A DNA stretch of 64,000 nt from positions 1 to 64,000 of the forward strand of contig JBCCIS010000022.1 in the NCBI GenBank assembly GCA_039028155.1. The letters are read 5' to 3'. Under the pieces are notes generated by a model. It was not told where the DNA came from. It ran no database searches and was given only the letters and a program-made list of their open reading frames with translations. The stretch's first letter is position 1; every line of letters starts with the position of its first letter. The stretch comes from Pseudomonadota bacterium. Lineage in GTDB: Bacteria > Pseudomonadota > Alphaproteobacteria > SP197. Made by a program: the position numbers and the translations under genes. Positions 1-9,614 of the stretch are shown piece after piece.

Positions 1-1
1 C

Positions 2-1546
2 CAGGCGGCCATAAGGGTTAGGCGCAGCCGCCGCGATCGCGGCGCTCAGACGGCCGACCACGGCGACCAGCCGGCGGTGTGGCCCGGCGTTGTCGGCGGC
101 CGGTACCGTCCCTTGTCCGGTCAAGAAGAACACGCCGTCCACGAGGCGGCGCTGCACCTGCTGGAAACGCTTGGCCTCAGTCAGGCAATCCCGTCGATGG
201 TCGACAGGGTCACGGCCCGTGGCGGCAGCCTGACAGACGACGGCCGTCTGTTGTTCCCGCGAGACCTTGTTCTCGAAACAATCGAGACGGCCCGGCGTGA
301 CGTGGTGCTGCACGGTCAGCGTCCGGGTCTCGAGCTCGATCTCTCCGGTGCGCGCGTGCACATGAGTTCGGGCGGCGCCTCGCCCAGCATCGTCGATCTT
401 GAGACCGGCCGGTATCGCGACGCCGCGACCAGGGATCTCTACGATGCCGCGCGCCTGGTCGATGCCATGGAGCACGTCCACCACTTCAGCCGGTCGCTCG
501 TCGCGCGCGATGCGCCCGACACCTTCTCGATGGACGTCAACACCGCCTATGCCTGCCTCGTCGGCACGGCGAAGCCGGTCAGCGTCAGCATCACCGAACC
601 GCATCATGTAAGAGCGGTCGCCGATATCTGCTATGCAATCGCCGGCAGCGAAAAGGCGTTTCGCGAGCGTCCCTTCCTGACCGTCATGGTGTGCCACGTC
701 GTGCCGCCCATGCGCTTCGCCGAGGAGGCCTGCGAAACACTGGAGGCCGCCGTTCTCGCGGGGTTCCCGGTCCAGTTGATCGCCGCCGGTCAGGCCGGCG
801 CCACCAGCCCCGCGACCATCGCCGGTTCGCTTGCCCAATCGGTGGCGGAGACCCTGGCCGCGCTCGTCTTCGTGCGCCTGATCGACCCGAACGCGGCGGC
901 GATCTTCGCGCCCAAGCCGTTGGTTGCCGACCTCCGGACCGGCGCGATGAGCGGCGGCGGCGGCGAACAGGCCATTCTGATGGCGGCAGCCGCCCAGATG
1001 GGGCGGTTCTATGATCTGCCGACCAGCTCGATCGCCGGCATTACCGACGCCAAGATCGCTGACGCCCAGCACGGCTACGAGAAGAACCTTGCCGTCAGTC
1101 TGGCCGCGCACGCCGGCTGCAATCTGATCACCCAGGCCTGCGGTATGCAGGCGAGCTTGCTGGGCGCCTCGCTCGAAGCCTATGTGGTCGACAACGACAT
1201 GCTGGGCGCTATCCTGAGATCCGTGCGCGGCGTGGAGGCAACGCCGGAGACCATAGCGAGCGACGTCATCGCCGAGGTCTGCCGCGGCGAGGGTCACTAT
1301 CTCGGCCACGCCCAAACCCTCGCGCGCATGAAGGCGGACTACGTCTATCCGGAGGTCGGCGACCGGCGAACGCCGGCCGACTGGGAAGCTGACGGCGGCA
1401 ACGACATGCGCACGCGGGCCAGGGCGCAGGCCCGGGAGATCCTGGCCCGGCACTATCCCGACCACCTGGACGATGCGACTGACCGGGCGCTGCGCGAACG
1501 GTATGACCTGCTGTTGTCGCGGACCGATATTGGACGACCAGCGTGA
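2..1546 (+). CDS. MttB-family trimethylamine/betaine methyltransferase homologue (5' partial)
   Basis: This protein belongs to the trimethylamine methyltransferase MttB superfamily, whose characterised members move a methyl group from a quaternary or tertiary amine to a corrinoid protein. Conserved family segments include GGRYRPLS near the N-terminus, AGQAGATSP, LRTGAMSGG, GYEKNL and a C-terminal region ending in the usual REILARHYP stretch. The frame stays open upstream to the window edge and the translated upstream part is Arg-rich, as family N-termini often are, so the true start probably lies before base 1; a GTG at 77 gives 489 residues. There is no in-frame amber codon, so it is of the non-pyrrolysine type. 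It overlaps the next gene by 4 bp. Function is inferred from family only; no corrinoid-protein gene is visible in the window. Confidence 0.85.
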   Translation, partial: QAAIRVRRSRRDRGAQTADHGDQPAVWPGVVGGRYRPLSGQEEHAVHEAALHLLETLGLSQAIPSMVDRVTARGGSLTDDGRLLFPRDLVLETIETARRDVVLHGQRPGLELDLSGARVHMSSGGASPSIVDLETGRYRDAATRDLYDAARLVDAMEHVHHFSRSLVARDAPDTFSMDVNTAYACLVGTAKPVSVSITEPHHVRAVADICYAIAGSEKAFRERPFLTVMVCHVVPPMRFAEEACETLEAAVLAGFPVQLIAAGQAGATSPATIAGSLAQSVAETLAALVFVRLIDPNAAAIFAPKPLVADLRTGAMSGGGGEQAILMAAAAQMGRFYDLPTSSIAGITDAKIADAQHGYEKNLAVSLAAHAGCNLITQACGMQASLLGASLEAYVVDNDMLGAILRSVRGVEATPETIASDVIAEVCRGEGHYLGHAQTLARMKADYVYPEVGDRRTPADWEADGGNDMRTRARAQAREILARHYPDHLDDATDRALRERYDLLLSRTDIGRPA

Positions 1547-3495
1547 GCACACCCTTCCCTCACTTGTTCTCCGAGATTGAGATTGGCGGATGCGTCGTGC
1601 CCAACCGAATCGCCTCGACCGGCCATCACACCTACCTCTCCGACGAGGTGCCGGATGAAAGGCTGATTGCCTACCACCAAGCCCGCGCCAAGGGCGGCGC
1701 CGGCCTTATCGTGACCGAGATCGTCGCGGTTCACGAGACCGCTGGCTTCTCACCTGATCTCTTGAAGGCGGCCAGCCCGGACGTCATTCCCGCCTATGCA
1801 GAGCTGGCCAAGGCGTGTCATGCGTACGGCACGCGCCTGTTCGCCCAACTGTTTCACCCGGGACGCGAGATCCTTTCCGCGCACGCGGGCATGATGCCGA
1901 TTGCCTATGCGCCGTCGGCGGTGCCGAACGAACGTTTCCACATCATGCCCAAGCCGATGTCGGACGCGCTGATCACCGATGTCATCAAGGGCTACGGGCA
2001 AGCGGCAGGTCATCTGGCCGAAGCCGGCTTTGATGGTTTCGAAATCGTCGCGAGCCAGGGTTACCTGCCGTCGCAATTCCTAAACCCGCGCGTCAACCTG
2101 CGTGACGATGCCTGGGGCGGCGATGCTGACCGACGCTTGCGCTTTCTAAGAGAGGTTATCAGCGCCATACGGCAGGCAACCGACGGCCATGTTGTCGGCA
2201 TGCGCATCTCCGGCGCGGAGTTGGACGCGGAAGGACTGACCGACGCGGAAGTCCTGGACGTTGTCCGAGCCATCGACAACGACCTTGACTATGTCAGCGT
2301 TGTCGCCGGGACATCCGCCAGTCTCGGCGGGTCGATGCACGTCGTGCCGGCCATGGGTTTCGAGCACGCCTATGTCGCGCCGTTCGCCGCAGCGGTCAAA
2401 GCGGCGACGACGATCCCGGTCATCGTCACCGGCCGTATCAACCAACCGCAGGTGGCCGAGCAGGTTATCGCGGAGGAACAAGCCGACCTCTGCGGCATGA
2501 CGCGCGCCATGATCTGCGATGCCGACATGGCGGCGAAGGCGAAGAGCGGCCGGCTCGATGACATCCGCGCCTGCATCGCCTGCAACCAGGCCTGTATCGG
2601 ACGCGCTCACAAGGGCCTTGGCATCTCCTGTATCCAGCATCCGGAATCCGGTCGCGAGCTTGAGTATGGCGCGCTGCCCGCCGCGCCCGCGCGCCGGACC
2701 GTTCTGGTCGCGGGCGGCGGCCCGGCCGGCATGAAGGCCGCCGCGACGGCGGCAGCGCGGGGCCACGACGTCACGCTCTACGAAAGCCAGCCACAACTTG
2801 GCGGCCAGGCGCGGCTTGCCCAGACGCTGCCCGGCCGCGACGAATTCGGCGGTATCGTCACCAACCTCGAGCGCGAGATGGCCCTGGCCGGCGTGAGAAT
2901 TGTCAAAGGCACGGTCGTCACCGCCAATCTCGTCCGCGACCTTCAGCCTGACAGCGTCATCGTTGCGACCGGCGCTTCACCGTACCTTCCGCGTCTCGAC
3001 GGGATCGACGACAGCGCCCATGTAGTGACCGCGTGGGACGTGTTGCAGGACCGGGTCAATATCGGTGCGTCCGTCGCGATTGCCGATTGGCGCGCCGACT
3101 GGATCGGCCTGGGCCTGGCGGAGCGGCTGGCGAAGGCCGGGTCCGCCGTAACCCTGTGCGTCAACGCGGCCATGGCGGGTGAGACATTGCAGATCTACAT
3201 GCGCAACCACTATGTCGCACGCCTGCACCGTCTGGGCGTTACGATCCGCACCCATGCGCGCCTCTACGGCGCTGATGACGGTGCGGCCTATTTCCAGGAC
3301 ACGTTGACCGAAGAGCCGATCATTCTGGACGACATCGATACGGTGGTGCTGGCCTTGGGCCACCAGGCTGAAGCCACCTTGGAGCATGAGCTGGCGGGGC
3401 TCGGGGTCGACGTTTTGGCGATCGGTGACTGTGTTGTGCCGCGCACGGCGGAAGAAGCCGTTTTCGAAGGCATGCAAGCGGGGAGAACGGTGTGA
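1543..3495 (+). CDS. OYE-type FMN/4Fe-4S/FAD oxidoreductase (trimethylamine dehydrogenase / N-methyl demethylase-like)
   Basis: The 650-residue protein has the architecture of trimethylamine dehydrogenase, 2,4-dienoyl-CoA reductase and histamine/N-methylproline demethylases. An Old-Yellow-Enzyme FMN barrel covers about residues 5-340. A 4Fe-4S cysteine cluster follows at C344, C347, C351 and C363. The C-terminal FAD/NAD(P)-binding half starts with the dinucleotide motif VAGGGPAG near residue 389. The start is a GTG that overlaps the stop of the MttB-like gene in GTGA, and its own stop overlaps the next start, so the three genes are probably translated together. Pairing with an MttB homologue suggests oxidative demethylation or dehydrogenation of a methylated amine, but the substrate cannot be read from the sequence. 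Confidence 0.88.
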   Translation: MSTPFPHLFSEIEIGGCVVPNRIASTGHHTYLSDEVPDERLIAYHQARAKGGAGLIVTEIVAVHETAGFSPDLLKAASPDVIPAYAELAKACHAYGTRLFAQLFHPGREILSAHAGMMPIAYAPSAVPNERFHIMPKPMSDALITDVIKGYGQAAGHLAEAGFDGFEIVASQGYLPSQFLNPRVNLRDDAWGGDADRRLRFLREVISAIRQATDGHVVGMRISGAELDAEGLTDAEVLDVVRAIDNDLDYVSVVAGTSASLGGSMHVVPAMGFEHAYVAPFAAAVKAATTIPVIVTGRINQPQVAEQVIAEEQADLCGMTRAMICDADMAAKAKSGRLDDIRACIACNQACIGRAHKGLGISCIQHPESGRELEYGALPAAPARRTVLVAGGGPAGMKAAATAAARGHDVTLYESQPQLGGQARLAQTLPGRDEFGGIVTNLEREMALAGVRIVKGTVVTANLVRDLQPDSVIVATGASPYLPRLDGIDDSAHVVTAWDVLQDRVNIGASVAIADWRADWIGLGLAERLAKAGSAVTLCVNAAMAGETLQIYMRNHYVARLHRLGVTIRTHARLYGADDGAAYFQDTLTEEPIILDDIDTVVLALGHQAEATLEHELAGLGVDVLAIGDCVVPRTAEEAVFEGMQAGRTV

Positions 3496-5180
3496 ACAAC
3501 AAGCCGACCATCAAGGGCGGTGACGCCGTCTATCGTGTCTTGCGCGATCAGGGTGTCACCACCGTGTTCGGCCTGCTTGGTGGATCCATGCTCGAACTCT
3601 ATGACGCCCTTCATGGCGGCAACGAGATCGCCTATATCGGCGCGCGCGACGAACGCGCCGCCGGCCATATGGCCGACGCCTATGCCCGCATCTCCGGCGG
3701 GCCGGGCGTTGTGTTGGGTGCGCAAGCCGGACCGGGCGTCGTCAACCTGACGACGGCGGTTGCTGAAGCGCATCTCGCCTATTCGCCGCTTGTCGTCATC
3801 GCCGGCGCCATCCAACGCGCCGATCTCGGCAAGGATACCTTTCAGGAAGTCGATCAGGTCGGGCTGTTCGCGCCGATCTCCAAGCGTTCGATCATGGTCA
3901 ACGAACCGGAGCGGCTCGCACCCATGCTGCGCGATGCCATGCGTCTGGCGATGAGCGGCCGGCGCGGTCCCGTCGTCTTGCATGTTCCACGCGATCTCTT
4001 CGCCACGAACGTGGCGGAACCGGAACCAGGCCCGGTCGCGATCGCCAAGGCAGGTCCGCCGGCACCCGACGAGATCGCGTCCATGGTGTCGCTTTTGGCG
4101 AAAGCCAAGGCACCGATCATCGTCGCCGGCGGCGGTCTCAAATGGGCGGGCGGCGCGGATGCGCTGCGCCATCTTGCGGAGGCACTCGACATCCCCGTCA
4201 TCGCCTCGACCGGCCACGCCGATGTCATGCCGCACGGCCACCCGCTCTTCGCCGGCCAGGGCGGTCCCCGCGGCAACGCGGTCGCCAGCCGGCTGACACG
4301 CGAGGCCGATGCGATCCTGGTCCTGGGCGCCCGGCTCGCCTTCAATTCGACCTTCCTCAGCCACGACTACATCTCGGCCAGCGCGGCCATCGCCCAGGTC
4401 GACATCGAAGGCAGCGCCATCGGGCGCTACTTCCCCGTATCGCTCGGCATTCAGGCAGACGCCAGGGAGACGGCGGTCGCACTCAACATGGCGGTTGCCC
4501 AGGCGGGGCTGACAGGCGCTGGTTGGGCCGATTGGCTGGCCGGTTTTCGCAAGGACCGTGCGTCGCTCGATGCCGAACGCGAAGTTGAAGCAGGTTTGGA
4601 CGGCGTGCCGCTTCACCCGCACCGCGCGCTGGCGGAAATCCGCACCGCCTTGCCGAAAAACGCCATCGTCACGCTGGACACCGGCAACGCCTGCTTGAAT
4701 GCCGCCGACCGGTTGGCCCACCACCAGACGCCCGGGCTGGTCACGCCGCTTGATTTCGGGCTCGTGGGTTTTGGCTATGCCGCGGCCCTGGGCGCCAAGG
4801 CGGCGGCGCCGGAACGCCCGGTTGTCGCCGTCATGGGCGACGGCGGGTTCGGCTTCACCATGGCCGAGATCACATCGGCCGTGCATCACAATCTCGGTGT
4901 CATCGCGGTGGTTCTGGATAACGGCGCCTGGGGCGCTGAGAAAGCCTATCAAAGCGAGTTTTTCGGCGGTCGCCTGTTGGGCGCCGATATCGCGAGCCCG
5001 CCCTATGACGAGGTCGCGCGCCTGTGTGGCGCCAACGGCTGGCGCGCAGAAACGCCCGGTGAACTAGGTGCTGCCTTGGAAGCGGCACTTGCCGACGGCG
5101 GACCGGCCGTCATTCACACCAAGATCGACCCGACGGTGCTGCAGACCCTGCGAAAAGACCTATTTGCCGCGCCGAAATAG
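3492..5180 (+). CDS. Thiamine diphosphate-dependent enzyme, acetolactate synthase large-subunit-like
   Basis: This 562-residue protein is a three-domain ThDP enzyme. The N-terminal pyrimidine-binding domain carries the catalytic-type glutamate in RDERAAGHMADAYAR. The central domain resembles the cofactor/FAD-type fold of acetolactate synthases. The C-terminal domain has the ThDP motif that starts GDGGFGF near residue 449 and ends with the asparagine of LDNGAWG. The GTG start overlaps the stop of the preceding oxidoreductase. Acetolactate synthase itself is unlikely because no regulatory small subunit is adjacent and the context is catabolic. It may decarboxylate or ligate a 2-oxo acid made by its neighbours; the exact reaction is unknown. 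Confidence 0.85.
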   Translation: MNNKPTIKGGDAVYRVLRDQGVTTVFGLLGGSMLELYDALHGGNEIAYIGARDERAAGHMADAYARISGGPGVVLGAQAGPGVVNLTTAVAEAHLAYSPLVVIAGAIQRADLGKDTFQEVDQVGLFAPISKRSIMVNEPERLAPMLRDAMRLAMSGRRGPVVLHVPRDLFATNVAEPEPGPVAIAKAGPPAPDEIASMVSLLAKAKAPIIVAGGGLKWAGGADALRHLAEALDIPVIASTGHADVMPHGHPLFAGQGGPRGNAVASRLTREADAILVLGARLAFNSTFLSHDYISASAAIAQVDIEGSAIGRYFPVSLGIQADARETAVALNMAVAQAGLTGAGWADWLAGFRKDRASLDAEREVEAGLDGVPLHPHRALAEIRTALPKNAIVTLDTGNACLNAADRLAHHQTPGLVTPLDFGLVGFGYAAALGAKAAAPERPVVAVMGDGGFGFTMAEITSAVHHNLGVIAVVLDNGAWGAEKAYQSEFFGGRLLGADIASPPYDEVARLCGANGWRAETPGELGAALEAALADGGPAVIHTKIDPTVLQTLRKDLFAAPK

Positions 5181-5284
5181 GATGGCAGCGGGCGACGCGG
5201 CGCCTTTCTGAGCGCGGTGATACACCAGGCAGGTTGCTGCGTAGAAACGACCAAATTCTCTTCTACCAGTCCGCACCGCACCCC

Positions 5285-6814
5285 ATGGCCGAATGTCGAC
5301 TCATTCTCATCCTCGGCGACCAGCTATCGCCCTCCCTTTCGTCGCTGGAGGCGGCGGATAAGGGACGCGATCAAATCTTGATGGTCGAGGTCATGGAGGA
5401 AGCGACCTATGTGCGCCACCACAAGAAGAAGATCGCCTTTCTGTTGTCCGCCATGCGCCACTTCGCCGAACACCTTCGAGGTGACGGCTGGCAGGTCGAC
5501 TATGTGCGCCTGGATGACGACGGCAACACCGGCTCGTTCACAGGCGAAATCGAACGCGCCATAGGACGCCGTAAGCCTACATCACTGCTGGTCTGCGAAC
5601 CCGGCGAGTGGCGCGTTCGCGCCATGATGGAGACGTGGGCCGAGCGTTTCCATCTGCCCACGACCATCCTGGACGACGACAGGTTTGTCTGTTCACACGC
5701 CGATTTCGCGCGCTGGGCCGAAGGGCGCAAGCAACTGCGCATGGAACACTTCTATCGCGAAATGCGGCAGCGTACTGGTCTGTTGATGGAGGGCAAGAAA
5801 CCTGTCGGCGGCAGATGGAATTTCGATGCGGACAACAGAAAACCGGCGAAACCCGATCTCCTGTTGCCGCAGCCTCTGCCATTCGATCCCGACGAGATCA
5901 CTCAGGACGTGCTGCGCCTGGTAGCCGACCGTTTCAGCGACCACTTCGGCGATCTCAACCCCTTCTGGTTTGCCGTGACGACGGCGCAGGCTGAAGCAGC
6001 ATTCGATCACTTTGTCGAATCAACCCTGCCTCTTTTCGGTGACTTCCAGGACGCGATGCTGAGGGATCACCGTTTTCTCTATCACAGCGTCATCAGCCAC
6101 ACGATCAACGCCGGTCTCCTGGACCCGTTCGATGCATGCCGCCGTGTCGAGACCGCTTATGACACCGGTCAGGTGCCGCTTAACGCCGCGGAAGGGTTCA
6201 TTCGCCAGATCATCGGCTGGCGCGAGTACGTGCGCGGCATCTATTGGCTCTTCATGCCCGGCTATCTAGACAACAACGTTTTCGGTGCGTCGCGGCCGCT
6301 TCCCGGCTTCTATTGGACCGGCGAGACGGACATGGCGTGCCTGAGCGCCGCGATCACCCAGACAAAGGAAGAGGCCTATGCCCATCATATTCAGCGCCTG
6401 ATGGTGACCGGCAACTTCGCCATGCTGGCGGGCGTTGAGCCGCGCGCGGTTCACGAATGGTATCTGATGGTCTATGCCGATGCTTACGAATGGGTCGAAC
6501 TGCCGAACACGCTTGGCATGAGCCAGTTCGCCGATGGCGGTCTGCTCGCTTCGAAACCCTATGCGGCAAGCGGAAACTACATCAACAAGATGTCAGACTA
6601 CTGCGGCACCTGCCGCTACGACGTGAAGCAGAAGACAGGCGACGGCGCCTGTCCCTTCAACGCGCTCTATTGGGACTTTCTCGACCGCAGCGCCGATGTC
6701 TTGCGCGGCAACCCCCGCCTCACCAACGTCTACGCCACATGGGACCGCATGGACGGAAACAAGCAGGCGGCCTACCGCGAGAGCGCGGCATCTTTTCTGG
6801 CGACGCTTCAATGA
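5285..6814 (+). CDS. Iron-sulfur bacterial cryptochrome/photolyase (FeS-BCP, probable (6-4) photolyase)
   Basis: The protein (509 residues from ATG 5285) matches the FeS-BCP class typified by Agrobacterium PhrB, which repairs (6-4) photoproducts with FAD and a ribolumazine antenna. It opens with CRLILILGDQL, the usual N-terminal strand of this class. Four cysteines fit the 4Fe-4S ligands: C352 and the trio C440, C443 and C456. The C-x2-C-x12-C spacing is the same as in PhrB, as I recall it. The start was placed at the ATG because family proteins begin just before this strand; an in-frame TTG at 5234 would add 17 unlikely residues. A second photolyase gene follows 28 bp downstream, so both are probably co-transcribed. 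Confidence 0.9.
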   Translation: MAECRLILILGDQLSPSLSSLEAADKGRDQILMVEVMEEATYVRHHKKKIAFLLSAMRHFAEHLRGDGWQVDYVRLDDDGNTGSFTGEIERAIGRRKPTSLLVCEPGEWRVRAMMETWAERFHLPTTILDDDRFVCSHADFARWAEGRKQLRMEHFYREMRQRTGLLMEGKKPVGGRWNFDADNRKPAKPDLLLPQPLPFDPDEITQDVLRLVADRFSDHFGDLNPFWFAVTTAQAEAAFDHFVESTLPLFGDFQDAMLRDHRFLYHSVISHTINAGLLDPFDACRRVETAYDTGQVPLNAAEGFIRQIIGWREYVRGIYWLFMPGYLDNNVFGASRPLPGFYWTGETDMACLSAAITQTKEEAYAHHIQRLMVTGNFAMLAGVEPRAVHEWYLMVYADAYEWVELPNTLGMSQFADGGLLASKPYAASGNYINKMSDYCGTCRYDVKQKTGDGACPFNALYWDFLDRSADVLRGNPRLTNVYATWDRMDGNKQAAYRESAASFLATLQ

Positions 6815-6842
6815 CATCGCAGAAGCTCACTGAGGACCTGCC

Positions 6843-8273
6843 ATGAAGACGATCGTGTGGTTTCGTCAGGACCTCCGTCTCTCCGACAACCCTGCCCTCA
6901 GTTACGCGGCCGAACGCGGCGCGATCATCCCCGTCTGCATCCTTGACGACGGCGGTCGCCCGCTCGGCGGCGCGAGCCGCTGGTGGCTGCACAAGAGCCT
7001 TGCGGCCCTCAAAGACGATCTGCCGCAACTCACCCTGTTGCGCGGCGACCCACTCGAGGCCCTGAACAAACTCATCGATGAAACCGGCGCCGACGCGGTC
7101 TGCTGGAATCGCTGTTACGAACCCCACGCCATCGCGCGTGACAAAAGGATCAAGGCAGCGTTGCGCGAGCGCGATTTGGAGGTGCGGAGCTTCAACGGCG
7201 CCTTGCTGGTAGAGCCGTGGGAGGTGAAGACTGGCCAAGGCGGTCCGTTCAAAGTGTACTCACCGTTCTGGCGAGCGGCGAAAGCGCGTGACGTCGCCAC
7301 ACCGCTCGCCGTCCCGAAACTCGACATTGATGCGCCACGAGGCATCGGCGATGACGTCGATGACTGGAACCTCTTGCCGTCGTCACCGAATTGGGCAGCC
7401 GGTTGGGAAGACATCTGGCAGCCCGGGGAGGCCGGCGCGCAGGCACAGCTCGATCGTTTCCTGGACGATGGCCTCGCGGGCTATGGCACCCTGCGCGACC
7501 GTCCGGACAAGACGAATGTCTCGCGTCTGTCGCCGCATCTGCACTGGGGTGAGATATCGCCACGCCAGATCTGGTCGCGCACCCAGTTCCTGGCCGATCG
7601 TGAACCCGCACACCGCAAGGACATCGACAAGTTCTTGAGCGAGATCGGCTGGCGCGAGTTCTCCTATCATCTGCTCTATCACTTCCCGTCTCTGCCCGAA
7701 GAGAACTGGCGACCGGCGTTCGACGCATATCCATGGCGCGACGACATTGTGGAACTGGAAGCCTGGCAGAAAGGGCAGACCGGTTACCCGCTTGTCGATG
7801 CCGGCATGCGCGAACTATGGCAAACCGGTTACATGCACAATCGCGTGCGCATGGTCACCGCCAGCTTCCTGGTGAAACACCTGCGGCTTCACTGGTCCCA
7901 CGGCGAGGCGTGGTTCTGGGATACCTTGCTCGATGCCGATCTCGCCAACAATGCGGCGAGCTGGCAGTGGGTCGCCGGCTGCGGTGCCGATGCCGCCCCC
8001 TATTTCCGCATCTTCAATCCGATGACGCAAAGCGAGAAGTTCGACCCCGAGGGTGCCTATGTCAGACGCTGGTGCCCGGAGCTTGCCCGCCTCGACGACA
8101 AGGCGATCCACGCGCCGTTCAAAGCAACAGAGGCGACACTCAGCGCCGCCGGGGTCGTGCTGGACAGCACCTACCCGCGACCTATCGTCGACCACACGGC
8201 CGCCAGAGCGGCGGCCTTGGCGGGTTACGAGGCCGTCAAGGCGGCCGGGCGCCCTATCGACAGCACCATTTAA
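6843..8273 (+). CDS. phrB: Deoxyribodipyrimidine photolyase (class I-type, CPD repair)
   Basis: This 476-residue protein is a full-length cryptochrome/photolyase. The N-terminal antenna domain begins TIVWFRQDLRLSDNPAL. The C-terminal FAD-binding domain carries the signature TGYPLVDAGMREL, the tryptophan-rich stretch around MHNRVRMVTASFLVKHL, and NNAASWQWVAG. It should use light to split cyclobutane pyrimidine dimers. It sits directly after the FeS-type photolyase, giving the cell enzymes for both main UV lesions in one transcription unit. The substrate class (CPD) is taken from family knowledge. The start ATG follows a short leader containing GAGGACC, a fair ribosome-binding site. Confidence 0.93.
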   Translation: MKTIVWFRQDLRLSDNPALSYAAERGAIIPVCILDDGGRPLGGASRWWLHKSLAALKDDLPQLTLLRGDPLEALNKLIDETGADAVCWNRCYEPHAIARDKRIKAALRERDLEVRSFNGALLVEPWEVKTGQGGPFKVYSPFWRAAKARDVATPLAVPKLDIDAPRGIGDDVDDWNLLPSSPNWAAGWEDIWQPGEAGAQAQLDRFLDDGLAGYGTLRDRPDKTNVSRLSPHLHWGEISPRQIWSRTQFLADREPAHRKDIDKFLSEIGWREFSYHLLYHFPSLPEENWRPAFDAYPWRDDIVELEAWQKGQTGYPLVDAGMRELWQTGYMHNRVRMVTASFLVKHLRLHWSHGEAWFWDTLLDADLANNAASWQWVAGCGADAAPYFRIFNPMTQSEKFDPEGAYVRRWCPELARLDDKAIHAPFKATEATLSAAGVVLDSTYPRPIVDHTAARAAALAGYEAVKAAGRPIDSTI

Positions 8274-8303
8274 CCCCATGGCGACACGCTCTAGACTGCC
8301 CCG

Positions 8304-9401
8304 GTGGAGCATGCCTCTGAGAGCCTAGCGCCGACATACCCGCTGGATGTCGGTCCAGAATCCCTGCACCGCAACCTCGCTGCCGTTGCGCAAGCCGTGT
8401 GCACGCCCCGTTTTTACGAAGAACTGGCGCGGCTTCTGGCCGAACTGTTGGGCAGCGAACGCCTGATCGTCATCCGCTACAACCGCTATGGCGCGCCTGA
8501 GTTCATCATCAACACGGCGATGACCGACGAGGCGATCGAGTTTTACAGGGCCGATCTCTACCGCGTCGATCCGCTTTATCAGTATAGCCGGACCCAGGAA
8601 TCCGGCGCCGTCGTCGCTTTGAGCGCGCTACGCCGCGACGATGGGGACAACCCCTATTACGACACCATTCGCCGGACCGCGCTGATCTATGACGAGCTGG
8701 CGATCCTGTTGCCGGCACCCGGACAGGTCTTCATCGGCGTATGTTGCGATCAGTCGACCCGCCGGTTCCAGGATCACGAGATCGACGCCATCCGTCGTCT
8801 TTACCCACTGCTTGACGCGCTTCACGCGGCCCATCTGGATCAGGTCCTGCGCCTGACCGTCGGCGGCGGCAATCAGCCGCTGTGGGAACTGCCCGGCGTC
8901 ATGATGCTGTTGGACCGCAACAAACGGCTGCTTTACCAAAGCGACGACTGGCGGGCGATGGAGGCAAGTCATCCTGAACTCATCCAAATCGCCGCCATGT
9001 TGCGGGGACCGTCGGGCATGATCCCGCTGGATCGCGATCGAAGCCTGCATTGGCAGCAGTTGGACGAGGCCTTCGGCGTCGCACTGGGCGGTTGGATCTG
9101 CGCGGTCGAGAGCCGCGCGTCCGATGCGCTGGACGCGGACTGGAACAGCGTGGTCGCCCAGTTTCGGGATCGCCACGGGCTGACCCCCAGAGAGGCGGAG
9201 ATCACCGCCTTTGTGATGCTGGGTTTTCCCAACGAGTTGATCGCCAAGAAGCTCGGGATCAGCCATGGCAGCGTGAAGAACCACCGCTATCGGCTCTACC
9301 AAAAACTCGACATCACCACCGAGCGCGAGCTTTTTTCGCTCATCCTTCATGGCCTTCTGGCTCATGACGCCCCGCCCCGCGATGCCCTGATGGCCGGCTG
9401 A
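8304..9401 (+). CDS. LuxR-family transcriptional regulator with unrecognised N-terminal sensor region
   Basis: The C-terminal 60 residues form a LuxR/FixJ-type helix-turn-helix, beginning LTPREAEI and including ELIAKKLGISHGSVKNH. The first 200 residues look like a folded ligand- or protein-sensing domain (many aromatic residues around RYNRYGAPEF and YRVDPLYQYSR), loosely like a GAF or autoinducer-binding fold, but I cannot assign it. A middle segment near residues 195-270 resembles a second small sensory part. There is no receiver domain. The GTG start lies 30 bp after the photolyase stop. It may control the photolyases or the downstream M24/ALDH genes, which start about 200 bp further on. 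No luxI-type synthase is in the window. Confidence 0.75.
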   Translation: MEHASESLAPTYPLDVGPESLHRNLAAVAQAVCTPRFYEELARLLAELLGSERLIVIRYNRYGAPEFIINTAMTDEAIEFYRADLYRVDPLYQYSRTQESGAVVALSALRRDDGDNPYYDTIRRTALIYDELAILLPAPGQVFIGVCCDQSTRRFQDHEIDAIRRLYPLLDALHAAHLDQVLRLTVGGGNQPLWELPGVMMLLDRNKRLLYQSDDWRAMEASHPELIQIAAMLRGPSGMIPLDRDRSLHWQQLDEAFGVALGGWICAVESRASDALDADWNSVVAQFRDRHGLTPREAEITAFVMLGFPNELIAKKLGISHGSVKNHRYRLYQKLDITTERELFSLILHGLLAHDAPPRDALMAG

Positions 9402-9614
9402 CATGGGAAAGGTGACTGGGGACACCATTGCCGTGTCCGCGGACGCCTCCTAGGCTGGCGGCAGATTGGCCGTCTTGGGATTTTGGCGGCGCGCTGAACC
9501 TTGCCAATCGGCAGGTCTGCGGCCGTTTTGCTCAAACATCTCCCGGAGCGGCTGACCGAAAGCAGACACCGTGGCCTTGATGTCGCGGTTCACCAATCAT
9601 GGAAGGGGCATGCC

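Noticed and set aside
2-1546. Pyrrolysine-containing MttB
   Set aside because: No in-frame TAG interrupts the gene and no pyl genes are seen.
3288-4952. A 554-codon minus-strand frame across the oxidoreductase and ThDP genes
   Set aside because: It is antisense to well conserved enzymes and has low-complexity Arg/Gly/Asp-rich content.
9402-9614. GATTGGC / GCCAATC repeat in the gap before the M24-family gene as a lux-box-like site
   Set aside because: The arms are short and about 35 bases apart, unlike LuxR-type operators.
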